Shown: in pieces, positions 27,746-35,588 of the stretch
Layout: each line of letters starts with the position of its first letter
Numbering within the stretch: position 1 is the stretch's first letter
Assembly: GCA_026392115.1 (NCBI GenBank)
Contig: JAPLCQ010000031.1
Coordinates: 90,776 to 154,775 of the forward strand
DNA from: Armatimonadota bacterium
Lineage (GTDB): Bacteria; Armatimonadota; Chthonomonadetes; Chthonomonadales; CAJBBX01
Reading direction: 5' to 3'
Length of the DNA: 64,000 nucleotides
The notes under the pieces: model-generated
What the model was told of the DNA's origin: nothing
Databases searched by the model: none
The model's input: only the letters and a program-made list of their open reading frames with translations
Made by a program: the position numbers and the translations under genes

Positions 27746-29170
27746 ATGCCGCAGGATATGGAAGCCCTTTACCAGACCCGACTGGCCCGATACACCACGG
27801 CCATGCGCAATGAGATGCCGGACACGGCGCCCATCCGCCCGTTCGTGGCGGAGTTCACGGCGGCCTACTGCGGCATGACCTGCCAGGAGGTCACGCACGA
27901 CTACCGAAAGGCCTTCACGGCGGCGCGCCGATGCGCGGCGGAGTTCGACTGGGACGCCGTGGTCTCCAACATGGTCTATGTCTGGACGGGCCTAACCGAG
28001 GCCATCGGCCTTCGCTACTATGGCGTTCCCGGCATCGATGTGCCCGCCAACACCGGCTTCCAGTACCGCGAACCCGGCGAAGAGGGTGCGCACATGAAGG
28101 CCGACGAGTATGACGCCCTCATCGCCGACCCCACGGGCTTCCTCTACAACGTCTGGCTTCCCCGCGTGACGCGCTCCGTGGCCGGCCCCGGCTCGCCGGC
28201 CTCCACCGCGGGCACGCTGGCCCTCGTGAAGGGCTCCATGGCGATGATGCAGTACTTCACCGCGTTCGGCGACCAGAACTCCGCACTCCGGTCCGAGAGC
28301 GGCACGGTCAGCGCCATCGCAGGCATCCTGAAGGCGCCGCTGGACATTCTAGGCGACAAGCTCCGCGGCTACATGGGCCTCACCATGGACCTGCTGACCC
28401 AGCCCGAGAAGGTTCGACGGGCGTGCGAGGCGTTGGCGCCGCATCTGCTGGCCGTGGCCGTCGGTAGCTCCGATCCAACGAAGCAGACGCCCGTGGGCTT
28501 CTGGATGCACCGGGGATGCGTGCCCTTCGTGACGCCGCAGCAGTTCGAAAACGTCTACTGGCCCACACTGAAGCCCATCATCGAGGAGCTCTGGGCCCGC
28601 GGTATTCAGACCCTCTTCTATGCCGAGGGCAAGTGGGACCACCATCTGACGCGCTTCCGCGAGCTTCCCGCCGGCAGCCTCGTCATGCATGTCGACCAGA
28701 GCGACATCTTCGCCGTCCACCGTGCGGTCGGCGACCGCTTCTGCCTCAGCGGCGGCATCCCCAACGTGCTCCTCAGCTACGGCAAGCCCGAGGAGGTCCG
28801 CGAGTTCACGCGAAAAGTGCTGACCGAGGTCGGGGCCGACGGCGGCTACATCGTCGATGCCGGCGCCATCATGCAGAACGATACGCGCACCGAGAACCTC
28901 CGTGCCATGACCCGGGCCGCGCGCGACTTCGGCGGCTACTCACAGGGCCACTCGCGTCTGCAGCCGTCGAAGCCGTCCGGCATGGAGCCCGGCTCGGCCA
29001 TCGGCCGCCTGCCGGCTCCGTCCGTCGCTCCCGGCCTTTGTGCCGACTATGCCGCGGCCACCGCGGGCCGTAGACCGGACCAGGGCGACGCGGACCTCGA
29101 TCGCGCCGTCTGGTCCGACGTCGAGGGGCTGGCCTACACATTCATCTGGCAGGTGCTGCTCTCGTTCTGA
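27746..29170 (+). CDS. Uroporphyrinogen decarboxylase-family protein
   Basis: A 474-residue cytosolic protein with the URO-D (beta/alpha)8 fold: WTGLTEAIGLRYYGVPG, GYMGLTMDLLTQPEKVRRACE, LMHVDQSDIF-like text, CLSGGIPNVLLSYGKPEEV, and a closing GGYIVDAG stretch. True HemE is shorter (about 350), and this one lacks the N-terminal HemE signature (PVWMMRQAGR), so it belongs to the divergent family of corrinoid-methyltransferase-like members common in glycan-use clusters of planctomycetes and Armatimonadota. The start ATG is preceded by AGGAG eight bases upstream, ten bases after the mannosidase stop. Substrate unknown. Confidence 0.82.
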   Translation: MPQDMEALYQTRLARYTTAMRNEMPDTAPIRPFVAEFTAAYCGMTCQEVTHDYRKAFTAARRCAAEFDWDAVVSNMVYVWTGLTEAIGLRYYGVPGIDVPANTGFQYREPGEEGAHMKADEYDALIADPTGFLYNVWLPRVTRSVAGPGSPASTAGTLALVKGSMAMMQYFTAFGDQNSALRSESGTVSAIAGILKAPLDILGDKLRGYMGLTMDLLTQPEKVRRACEALAPHLLAVAVGSSDPTKQTPVGFWMHRGCVPFVTPQQFENVYWPTLKPIIEELWARGIQTLFYAEGKWDHHLTRFRELPAGSLVMHVDQSDIFAVHRAVGDRFCLSGGIPNVLLSYGKPEEVREFTRKVLTEVGADGGYIVDAGAIMQNDTRTENLRAMTRAARDFGGYSQGHSRLQPSKPSGMEPGSAIGRLPAPSVAPGLCADYAAATAGRRPDQGDADLDRAVWSDVEGLAYTFIWQVLLSF

Positions 29171-29272
29171 GGCTTCCGCGTCCCGGGCGGCGGCCGGTAC
29201 CTTCAGGTAGACTCTCAGGCCGGCGGGCGTCGAGTCGGGAAGCGGCGGCGCGGGGAAGGGTGGAATCAGGAC

Positions 29273-30265
29273 ATGGTGCGCGTAGCGGTAGTGGGTCTCG
29301 GTCCCATCGGCAACAGGCATTCGGACATGTACCGACTGTCGCCGCTGGCCGAGCTCGTGGGCGTTTGTGATCGGTTGCAGGATCGGCGCGAGGCTGGATC
29401 CCAGAGGCTGGGGGTGCCCGGTTTCGCCTCGGTGGGGGAGATGTGCTCCGCCCTGGCGCCCGATATCGTCAGCGTCGCCACCGGCGGCGTCGAGTACGGG
29501 AGCGACCACTTCGAGCCGACCATGCAGGCCCTGGAGGCCGGTTGCCACGTCCTCTGTGAGAAGCCGATCTGCAACACGATCCCGGAAGCCGAGCAGATGG
29601 TGCGCCGTGCGCGCGAACTGCGGCGTTGCTTCGGCGTCGATATGAACCACCGCTTCACGCCCGCGGCCCGCGTTGCCAAGCGATGGCAGGATGAGGGCCG
29701 TTTGGGCCACCTGCTATTCGTCAATATGGCCATGTGGATCTACAACCCCACGGAGAGTTCGCCCTACTTTCAGCTGAAGGCCCTCCACCCGCACACGGTG
29801 GACATCATGCGCCACTTCTGCGGCGACATCGAAGCCGTCCAGTGCTTCGCCACCAAGGCGCCCGGCCGTTCGCTCTGGTCCACCGCGCAGTTCAACATGC
29901 GCTTCGTGAACGGCGCCGTGGGATCGCTGACCGGCAGCTACGACATCCAGCGCGGCCACCCCATGGAGCGTTGCGAAGTGGCTGGCACCGCGGGGCGCAT
30001 CGTGATCGACGACATGTATCGCGAGGCCACCCTCTACCCGGCGGGCGACATGGAGAAGCGGGTGTACACCAACCCCGTATTCGGCGGGATGGAGAGCTTT
30101 GTGGACACGTTCCGCAACCGGTTGCACCGGTTCGTGGAGCAGGTCGCCGATGGCGCCGATCCCGAGGAGATCGACGGCAGCGGCGCCGATGGCCTGGCGG
30201 CTCAGAAGGTTCTCGCCGCTGCCATCCAGTCGTTGGACACGGAGAGCGTGGTGCGCGTGGCCTGA
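29273..30265 (+). CDS. Gfo/Idh/MocA-family oxidoreductase
   Basis: A 330-residue NAD(P)-dependent sugar-type dehydrogenase. The N-terminal Rossmann motif is VVGLGPIGNRH. CEKPI carries the conserved EKP (E96-K97-P98). The C-terminal alpha/beta domain includes GVDMNHRFTP and HPHTVDIMRHFCGD, with the histidine usually near the active site. These enzymes oxidise, reduce or epimerise sugars, polyols or inositol; the substrate is unknown. It follows the mannosidase and URO-D genes on the same strand after 102 bases and is probably part of the same glycan-use group. Confidence 0.9.
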   Translation: MVRVAVVGLGPIGNRHSDMYRLSPLAELVGVCDRLQDRREAGSQRLGVPGFASVGEMCSALAPDIVSVATGGVEYGSDHFEPTMQALEAGCHVLCEKPICNTIPEAEQMVRRARELRRCFGVDMNHRFTPAARVAKRWQDEGRLGHLLFVNMAMWIYNPTESSPYFQLKALHPHTVDIMRHFCGDIEAVQCFATKAPGRSLWSTAQFNMRFVNGAVGSLTGSYDIQRGHPMERCEVAGTAGRIVIDDMYREATLYPAGDMEKRVYTNPVFGGMESFVDTFRNRLHRFVEQVADGADPEEIDGSGADGLAAQKVLAAAIQSLDTESVVRVA

Positions 30266-30306
30266 CGGCCGCTACCGGTTGGTTCGCTCTGAAGGAGACG
30301 CCGCAT

Positions 30307-31545
30307 ATGGGACTCTGGCCCTTCAACCGAAGTCGGAGGAAGCTGCCCTTCGACGATCCCGCGATGTTCGACGCCGACCCAGCCGGCCTGGATGCGGCCG
30401 GCCGAAAGGCGAGGCCCGCGGCCAAGGCGGACGAAGTAGAGCTCACCACCTGGGACCATCCTGAGCGCGCACAGCGCCTCCGTGCCGTCATTGCCCTCTG
30501 GTTCGTGGTCGCCGCCGGTGTCACAGGTTACTTCCTGTACCAGCGGGCCCTGGACCTGGCGGATCCGAACCGGAACCTGACCAACATCCTCGGCACCGTA
30601 GGCGGCCAGACCAGCGCCGTCTTGCGCGACGCCGATGTCATCAAGATTCTCAACAGGAAGTACAAGCTTCAGCCGCGCTTCTCATCCTCGCTTTCGCTGC
30701 CGATGGTCGAGACACCCCCATCCGGGCAGGACTTCCTCTGGCCGTCCAACCCCTACGGCGTGGGCATCTATAGGCGCGGCGCCAAGCGGCCCATGGTGGC
30801 GTCGCAGGTGCTCTTCACTTCGCCGCTTGTGGTGTTCTGCCGTCCGGAGGTCACGCAGGCGCTCTACACGCGGGGTCTTGTGGGCGTGGGTAGCGGGGGC
30901 AACTACCGTGTCGACATGCGCGCCCTGGCGCGTCTGGTTGCCGACAACCGGCCCTGGACCGAGCTGGGGATCAGCCAGTACCGCGGCCCGATCTCGCTGG
31001 GTACAACCCTACCGGATCAGACGAACCTCGGGATGATCCACGCCGGTCTGTGCGCCAACATCCTTCTGGGTGACCGCGTGAAGACCGCCGCCGATGTCGG
31101 CCGCATCAAGCCGCGCCTGCGCAACGTGTTCCAGGGCGCCAACCTGATCGGTGAGAACTCCGATGAGACGGTGCCGGACTTCATGACCGCCAAGCACGTC
31201 CGGCAGCCGATGATGATGGGCTACGAGAGCGAGGCGCTCGACTTCAAGTTGGCGCTACAGCGATCGCCGCAACCCAATGCCAAGATCGGCGATATCCTCT
31301 ACCCGAACCCCACCGTTTGGCGGACGCATCCGTTCATCGCGATCAACCTGAGGGGCAAGAAGCTGATGGAGGCACTTGCCGACCCGGCCATCCGGGACAT
31401 CGCGTGGGAGCGCTATGGCCTGCGCCCGGTGTCGGGCACCAGCAACGCCGCGGCCATCACCGTCATGCACGTGCCCAGTCAGATCGACGGCATCATCGCC
31501 TTGCCGGATCTCAGCGTCGTGCCGGCCCTGCTCGAAGACCTGTAG
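30307..31545 (+). CDS. Membrane-anchored protein, possible solute-binding fold
   Basis: A 412-residue protein starting at ATG with AAGGAG eight bases upstream. Residues 1-58 are cytosolic and charged, 59-77 form one transmembrane helix (LRAVIALWFVVAAGVTGYF), and the rest is external. The outer part starts VGGQTSAVLRDADVIKILNRKY, which resembles the opening of type 2 periplasmic-binding-protein folds in some VWA-linked binding proteins. GIIALPDLSVVPALLEDL closes it. No transporter genes are beside it. I would call it unknown, with a tentative substrate-binding domain. It sits 41 bases after the oxidoreductase and ends at a good terminator. Confidence 0.5.
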   Translation: MGLWPFNRSRRKLPFDDPAMFDADPAGLDAAGRKARPAAKADEVELTTWDHPERAQRLRAVIALWFVVAAGVTGYFLYQRALDLADPNRNLTNILGTVGGQTSAVLRDADVIKILNRKYKLQPRFSSSLSLPMVETPPSGQDFLWPSNPYGVGIYRRGAKRPMVASQVLFTSPLVVFCRPEVTQALYTRGLVGVGSGGNYRVDMRALARLVADNRPWTELGISQYRGPISLGTTLPDQTNLGMIHAGLCANILLGDRVKTAADVGRIKPRLRNVFQGANLIGENSDETVPDFMTAKHVRQPMMMGYESEALDFKLALQRSPQPNAKIGDILYPNPTVWRTHPFIAINLRGKKLMEALADPAIRDIAWERYGLRPVSGTSNAAAITVMHVPSQIDGIIALPDLSVVPALLEDL

Positions 31546-31550
31546 GAAGC

Positions 31551-31592
31551 GGGCCCGCTCCTCGGGTATTGCGACGACCGGGGAGCGGGCTC
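31551..31592 (+). terminator. Hairpin terminator
   Basis: GCCCGCTCCTCGG (31553-31565) pairs with CCGGGGAGCGGGC (31578-31590), 13 bp with one G-U pair. TCTTCT follows. It stands between convergent genes and may serve both. Confidence 0.75.
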
Positions 31593-31625
31593 TTCTGCGG
31601 GGTCCGAGTACGGCTTGGCTCAGGG

Positions 31626-32639
31626 CTAGAGGCTGCGGCGCACCTGGAAGGCATGCGTCGTCGTGCCGCCCATGCCCGGCATGTCGAGGGTGTTCTTGCC
31701 GGAGAAGGCGTAGCCCACATCCCACCCTTGGGTCTTCACGCCGACGCCGCCGGTCAGCTTGCCCTCGTACGCGCCCAGGCGGAGGGCCGCCACACCGAGG
31801 CGTCGCTCGAAGCCGATCATCGTGCCGCGGCGCGATGTCTTGGTCCCGGCGCCTACGATGGCGATGTCCTCACGGTCGATGAGGAGCGTCGTGTTGTTGT
31901 TTTCCCACAGGGCGAGGCCGACGCGGATGGCTGTCGAGTGGAAGAGGTTGGCGTTGTCCGGCAGGCCGAGGGCGGAGGCGCGCTGCACCACCCGCTCCAT
32001 GTAGTTGTCGTAGGTCATGCCCACGCTGGAGTTGGCAGACAGCTTGTAGGTCACGCCGATGCGGCCGCCGGGAACCTTCGGGCGGCTGCTCAGTTCGGTC
32101 ACCGTCCCGAGGCCGCCGGCGCTGAACTTGGACTGCGTGCTCAGGTACGCCGTACCCACGCCCACCGCCAACCGGCTGTTCACGCGCCAGCCATACTCGA
32201 TGGAGACATCATCCTCGCTGGCGTCGAGGTTCAGGGGCGTAGCGCCGACGCGCATCGTGCCTTTGGCCTTGGCAACCGTGCCGACGATCTTGAAGCGCTG
32301 GTTCGGGCCGATCGTTCCGCCGAGGCCGACGAAGTACCGGCTGACGTCGGGCAGGGACTCGAACGGCGACAGGGTGTAGTGCCCCTCCACGGCATATCCG
32401 GGAAGGCTGGCGAGGGAGGCGGGGTTGGCATGCCACGTGTCGCGGTCATCGCCGACGCAAGCATTGCCCAGCGCCATGTGCCGGATGTCCACGACTCCGG
32501 ACGAACCCCACGGGTGGAGCGCCGCGTAGTTCTCGGACGGGATGGGAAGGCCGGGCGGTAGGGTGGCTCCGGCGCCTGAGGGCAGGATCGCCGCTGCCAC
32601 CAGCGACATGGCCCACGTTACTCGGGTACGGCTGCGCAT
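31626..32639 (-). CDS. Outer-membrane beta-barrel protein (FadL/porin-like)
   Basis: A 337-residue exported protein: signal peptide of about 25 residues (MRSRTRVTWAMSLVAAAILP), then alternating hydrophobic strands and ending LFQVRRSL-like (HAFQVRRSL) as barrels do. It carries HPWGSSGVVDIRHMALGNACVGDD and WHANPASLASLPG, the N-terminal style of FadL/OMPP1 transporters with 'NPA'. Likely an outer-membrane channel or a PorV-like protein; the cargo is unknown. The start ATG at 32639 is chosen over an upstream in-frame start because of the signal peptide. A TATAAT -10 lies at 32729-32734 on the same strand. Confidence 0.72.
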   Translation of the reverse strand: MRSRTRVTWAMSLVAAAILPSGAGATLPPGLPIPSENYAALHPWGSSGVVDIRHMALGNACVGDDRDTWHANPASLASLPGYAVEGHYTLSPFESLPDVSRYFVGLGGTIGPNQRFKIVGTVAKAKGTMRVGATPLNLDASEDDVSIEYGWRVNSRLAVGVGTAYLSTQSKFSAGGLGTVTELSSRPKVPGGRIGVTYKLSANSSVGMTYDNYMERVVQRASALGLPDNANLFHSTAIRVGLALWENNNTTLLIDREDIAIVGAGTKTSRRGTMIGFERRLGVAALRLGAYEGKLTGGVGVKTQGWDVGYAFSGKNTLDMPGMGGTTTHAFQVRRSL

Positions 32640-32728
32640 GGGTGTTTCGCCTTTCCAAGTAGGATGCTGTGTTTTCCCTCCGGCTCGCGGAGCCGACACC
32701 GGCGCCGTCCGGAGGGCGCATCGCCCGC

Positions 32729-32734
32729 ATTATA
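32729..32734 (-). promoter_or_regulatory. -10 element for the barrel gene
   Basis: The minus strand reads TATAAT about 90 bases ahead of the start codon. I see no matching -35. Confidence 0.4.
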
Positions 32735-32778
32735 TCTTCTAGTGGGTCGTAGGGCTACACCGCCGCCGGCTGTCGAGC

Positions 32779-34413
32779 CTACTGCCGGCCTCTGTTGCCG
32801 CTCAGGGCCTGAAGCAGGGCCTCCCGCGAGGCCTGCAGCGCCTCGGGTCCGGGGTTCCACTCGAACCAGCTCCTGGCTACGGGTGCACAGAGGGCGCGCG
32901 CGCGCCTCCGTCCCAGCCGCCGATCCGCCATGGCCAGCAGGTCGTAGTCCTGCGTGCCGTCTCGGATCGCCTTGAGCCGCAAGGATTGGACGGGCGACCT
33001 CATGCCCGCGTCGATGCCGGGGTAGAGGAGCACCCCCTCGCCGTTGAATAAGAGGTAACTGATCGGGTTGAGCCACGGGTCCTCGGTGTGGCTCCACTCA
33101 ACGGCGCACCAGTAGAGCAGGCCCGTGCATCCCTCCGCCCAGCTCTGCCAGAGCGCCACACGGTAGTTCAGCAGCGGGTGGTCCAGCAGCCAGAAGGGCG
33201 TGGGCCGCTCGCCCTTCGCCAGCGCGGTGTAGCTCCATATCCGCTTGCCCTTCGCCAGTTGCTCGCCGATGGGCGCCGGGTCCCACTCCGCCCAGAGTGG
33301 GCACCAGATATCTACGTGCGCCTCCAGGCTGCCCCACTCCGGCCTCTCGGGCGTTGGCTGCTCGGTAAGGAGAACCTTCACTCGCGGATCGGCGCGCCGC
33401 AGGATGCTCGACACGGCGCGAACGCGGTCGTAGTCGGCCTTGGCGGCCGGCTCGTCTACCGGGTAGGCGTAGGCCTGGTCAGCCCAGCCGTTGCTTTGCA
33501 GCATGGCCATATACGCTCGCACGAACCGAATGGTCCGCTCCTTGCCCGCGCCCCATGGGTCGGGGCCGGGGATGGGAAGCTGGACCGCGCTACCGGGGAG
33601 GAGGCCCATGTACTCCCGTAGGGCCGGGACGGCCGCGTCGGCCTTGGCCGTGCCGTCCGCCGTCACGCCGCAGTAGGAGTCCACGGGCCGGTTGGGCGCC
33701 AGCCGGTTCTGCATGAGCGCCCGCTCACAGAGCCGTTCGACATCCCTTGACGCGGGCGTGTAGCGCCTGATCCCGGCGTAGAGGCTTGCCCGGGCCATGG
33801 ATCCGAAATCGGTCTGGATCGTCGGACCGTCGGGCAGGCGGACCGGGTAGACGCGCACTTCGAATGTCGACCGCAATGGCTCTGCGTCGCGCAGGGAAAC
33901 CGTTATCGTGCCTGTGTAGAGGCCTGGAAGGGCATTGTCCGCCGTCTTCAGCTCGACGTAGAAGATGGCCCGGGCTCCCTCGCGCACGGGGGTCGGCAGC
34001 GCCACGAACCGTGTGGCGCCGAACTGGCGCTCGACCGGCTGGATCACGGTGGGGATCAGCGCGTCGGGCCACGGTCCGGGCGGGTACGGCGACCGGGGCG
34101 AGGGTTTGCGCACGGTGATCCAGTGCTCCCGATAGCAGATGGGTTCGCCCAGCCGGGCGCCTCCAGGGCCGACGGGTGCATCCACGCGCACGCCGGTGAC
34201 GACGATGGGCCTGTCAGGGGCCTCGACCACCGCCTGCAGAGCGACCCAATCCGCCTGCCCGGCGGCGAACCGCCTGTACGGTTGAACCGGCGCCGCGCTC
34301 CCGGGCGCTGGACGATAGAGCGCGTGCGTCAGCGTGAGGCGGGGATGCGGAGCGCCGCACCCGAAACCGGTCGGCAGCAGGAGTACGGCGAGGGCCGCAA
34401 GCCGACGCACCAT
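32779..34413 (-). CDS. DUF4091-type lipoprotein (GH123-like)
   Basis: A 544-residue lipoprotein. The leader MVRRLAALAVLLLPTGFGC ends in a cysteine (C19) in a lipobox-like GFGC. The N-terminal half is beta-sandwich-like, with YREHWITVRKPSP. The C-terminal half matches the TIM-barrel DUF4091 catalytic domain: YAYPVDEPAAKADYDR with a DE pair, VDIWCPLWAEWD, and GLLYWCAVEW near the end. DUF4091 is related to GH123 N-acetylgalactosaminidases, but the substrate of this group is not known. Location is outer membrane or periplasm. It reads towards the barrel gene on the same strand, 139 bases before it. Catalytic residues are inferred. Confidence 0.75.
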   Translation of the reverse strand: MVRRLAALAVLLLPTGFGCGAPHPRLTLTHALYRPAPGSAAPVQPYRRFAAGQADWVALQAVVEAPDRPIVVTGVRVDAPVGPGGARLGEPICYREHWITVRKPSPRSPYPPGPWPDALIPTVIQPVERQFGATRFVALPTPVREGARAIFYVELKTADNALPGLYTGTITVSLRDAEPLRSTFEVRVYPVRLPDGPTIQTDFGSMARASLYAGIRRYTPASRDVERLCERALMQNRLAPNRPVDSYCGVTADGTAKADAAVPALREYMGLLPGSAVQLPIPGPDPWGAGKERTIRFVRAYMAMLQSNGWADQAYAYPVDEPAAKADYDRVRAVSSILRRADPRVKVLLTEQPTPERPEWGSLEAHVDIWCPLWAEWDPAPIGEQLAKGKRIWSYTALAKGERPTPFWLLDHPLLNYRVALWQSWAEGCTGLLYWCAVEWSHTEDPWLNPISYLLFNGEGVLLYPGIDAGMRSPVQSLRLKAIRDGTQDYDLLAMADRRLGRRRARALCAPVARSWFEWNPGPEALQASREALLQALSGNRGRQ

Positions 34414-34476
34414 TGGGATACCTCCGGCGCCGGCGCTCCGGCAGCCGGGCGCGTCGGGCGCCGGAGGCACGGGGCG

Positions 34477-34665
34477 TCAGCCTGCCGCGGCAGGGGGCTC
34501 GGCGGCGAAGACCACGTTGTGGTGCTTGTCCGCGATCTCGCCCAGGTGAGCCGCGGAGAGCACGCAGTAGTCCGCGTCCGTGCTCACCACGTAGTAGGTC
34601 GCTCCGCCCCGTTGCGCCAGGGTGAGTGCGACTTGTCGTGCTTCGTCGAGGGAATACCGCTCCAT
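34477..34665 (-). CDS. Small protein of unknown function
   Basis: A 62-residue protein with a good ribosome-binding site (GGAGG eight or so bases upstream of ATG 34665). It begins MERYSLDEARQVALTLAQRGG, then YYVVSTDADYCVLSAAHLGEIADKHHN and an Ala/Pro-rich end. The alternating strands and helices suggest a small alpha/beta fold. I do not recognise it. It is divergent from rpmH, in the place where dnaA often sits, and lies 63 bases upstream of the DUF4091 gene on the same strand. Confidence 0.6.
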   Translation of the reverse strand: MERYSLDEARQVALTLAQRGGATYYVVSTDADYCVLSAAHLGEIADKHHNVVFAAEPPAAAG

Positions 34666-34773
34666 TGCAGCTCCTCCTTCATGGATTGTGCGGCGCCGCA
34701 CCGCGCCGCATGTCTATGCTACACCCACGCGCGCTTGCTGTCAAGCGGCGCGGAGGCTTGCCGGGTCAACGTG

Positions 34774-34782
34774 TGCTATACT
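34774..34782 (+). promoter_or_regulatory. Extended -10 promoter of rpmH
   Basis: TG-C-TATACT is an extended -10 element, 31 bases ahead of the rpmH start. No good -35 is visible, as is common for extended -10 promoters. Confidence 0.5.
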
Positions 34783-34812
34783 GACACCCACTGAGTATCG
34801 GAGGTCGGCAGA

Positions 34813-34947
34813 GTGAAGAGAACCTACCAGCCCAAGAACCGGCGCCACAAGCGGGTGCACGGGTTCCGGCAGCGGATGCATACCAAGGATGGCCGCAACG
34901 TGCTGCGCGCGCGCCGCCTTAAGGGCCGCGAGCGGCTCACCGTCTAG
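34813..34947 (+). CDS. rpmH: 50S ribosomal protein L34
   Basis: A 44-residue basic protein, read directly from the bases: GTG start then [20 protein letters not shown] and [19 protein letters not shown], ending RLTV. This matches L34 over its whole length, including KRTYQP at the start and GR-x-V-L-x-x-RR-x-KGR. GGAGG lies eight bases upstream. It leads the rnpA-yidD-yidC-jag block, in which L34 and RNase P protein are usually transcribed together. Confidence 0.96.
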   Translation: MKRTYQPKNRRHKRVHGFRQRMHTKDGRNVLRARRLKGRERLTV

Positions 34948-34965
34948 AGCCACGGAAGCAGGCCG

Positions 34966-35322
34966 GTGCTGCCGCGTGAGCAGCGGCTCCTGCTCCAACG
35001 GGATTTTGCGAGCGCTTATGCCAGACGCAGGTCCTTCGCGTTGCCTCTCGCCGTGTTGTACGTCCGAGGCGGCCGCGAGGGGCCTTCGCGTTTTGGCTTT
35101 GTCGCGGGTAAGAAGGTGGGCAAGGCGGCGTGTCGCAACCGTGCGAGACGGCGCCTTCGCGAGGCCTGTCGGGCGTTGCTGCCGTCGGTGAAGCAGGGAC
35201 ATGACTTCGTGATAGTGGCCCGATCCGGATCCGCGAGCGCTTCCTACCGGAAACTCCTGGCGTCATTGGACCAGCTTTTCGGCATGGCTCAGGTCAAAAC
35301 CGAGTCGCATCGCGATCCGTAG
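34966..35322 (+). CDS. rnpA: Ribonuclease P protein component
   Basis: A 118-residue basic protein that binds RNase P RNA for tRNA 5' processing. The conserved RNR signature is present: KKVGKAACRNRARRRLREA (about 49-67). It starts at GTG, 18 bases after rpmH, with MLPREQRLLLQRDFASAY, a usual RnpA opening (R-L-x-x-x-x-DF). The RNase P RNA itself is not in this window. Confidence 0.95.
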   Translation: MLPREQRLLLQRDFASAYARRRSFALPLAVLYVRGGREGPSRFGFVAGKKVGKAACRNRARRRLREACRALLPSVKQGHDFVIVARSGSASASYRKLLASLDQLFGMAQVKTESHRDP

Positions 35323-35330
35323 ACTAGGTC

Positions 35331-35543
35331 ATGTGTATGCGGTCGTCCGCCCTGTGGCTCATACGTCTCTACCAACGGAGCGCGCGGTGGCGTCCCCCGG
35401 TCTGCCGGTTCACCCCCACATGCTCTGAGTTCGCGGCGCAGGCCATTGAGCGATATGGCCTCCCCAAGGGGATTGCCCTGGGGCTCTGGCGCATTCTACG
35501 ATGCAATCCGTTCCATCCCGGTGGCGAGGATCCCGTGCCCTAG
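35331..35543 (+). CDS. yidD: Membrane protein insertion efficiency factor YidD
   Basis: A 70-residue protein with the family signature [19 protein letters not shown], then [21 protein letters not shown] single hydrophobic region precedes it (LWLIRLYQ). YidD assists YidC-dependent insertion at the inner membrane. It is nine bases after rnpA and 45 before yidC. An ATG at 35337 is an alternative start. Confidence 0.94.
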   Translation: MCMRSSALWLIRLYQRSARWRPPVCRFTPTCSEFAAQAIERYGLPKGIALGLWRILRCNPFHPGGEDPVP

Positions 35544-35588
35544 CGCGGGTCGCACGCCGCCTTTGCCTCTCTGGAGCATAGAAGCCTA

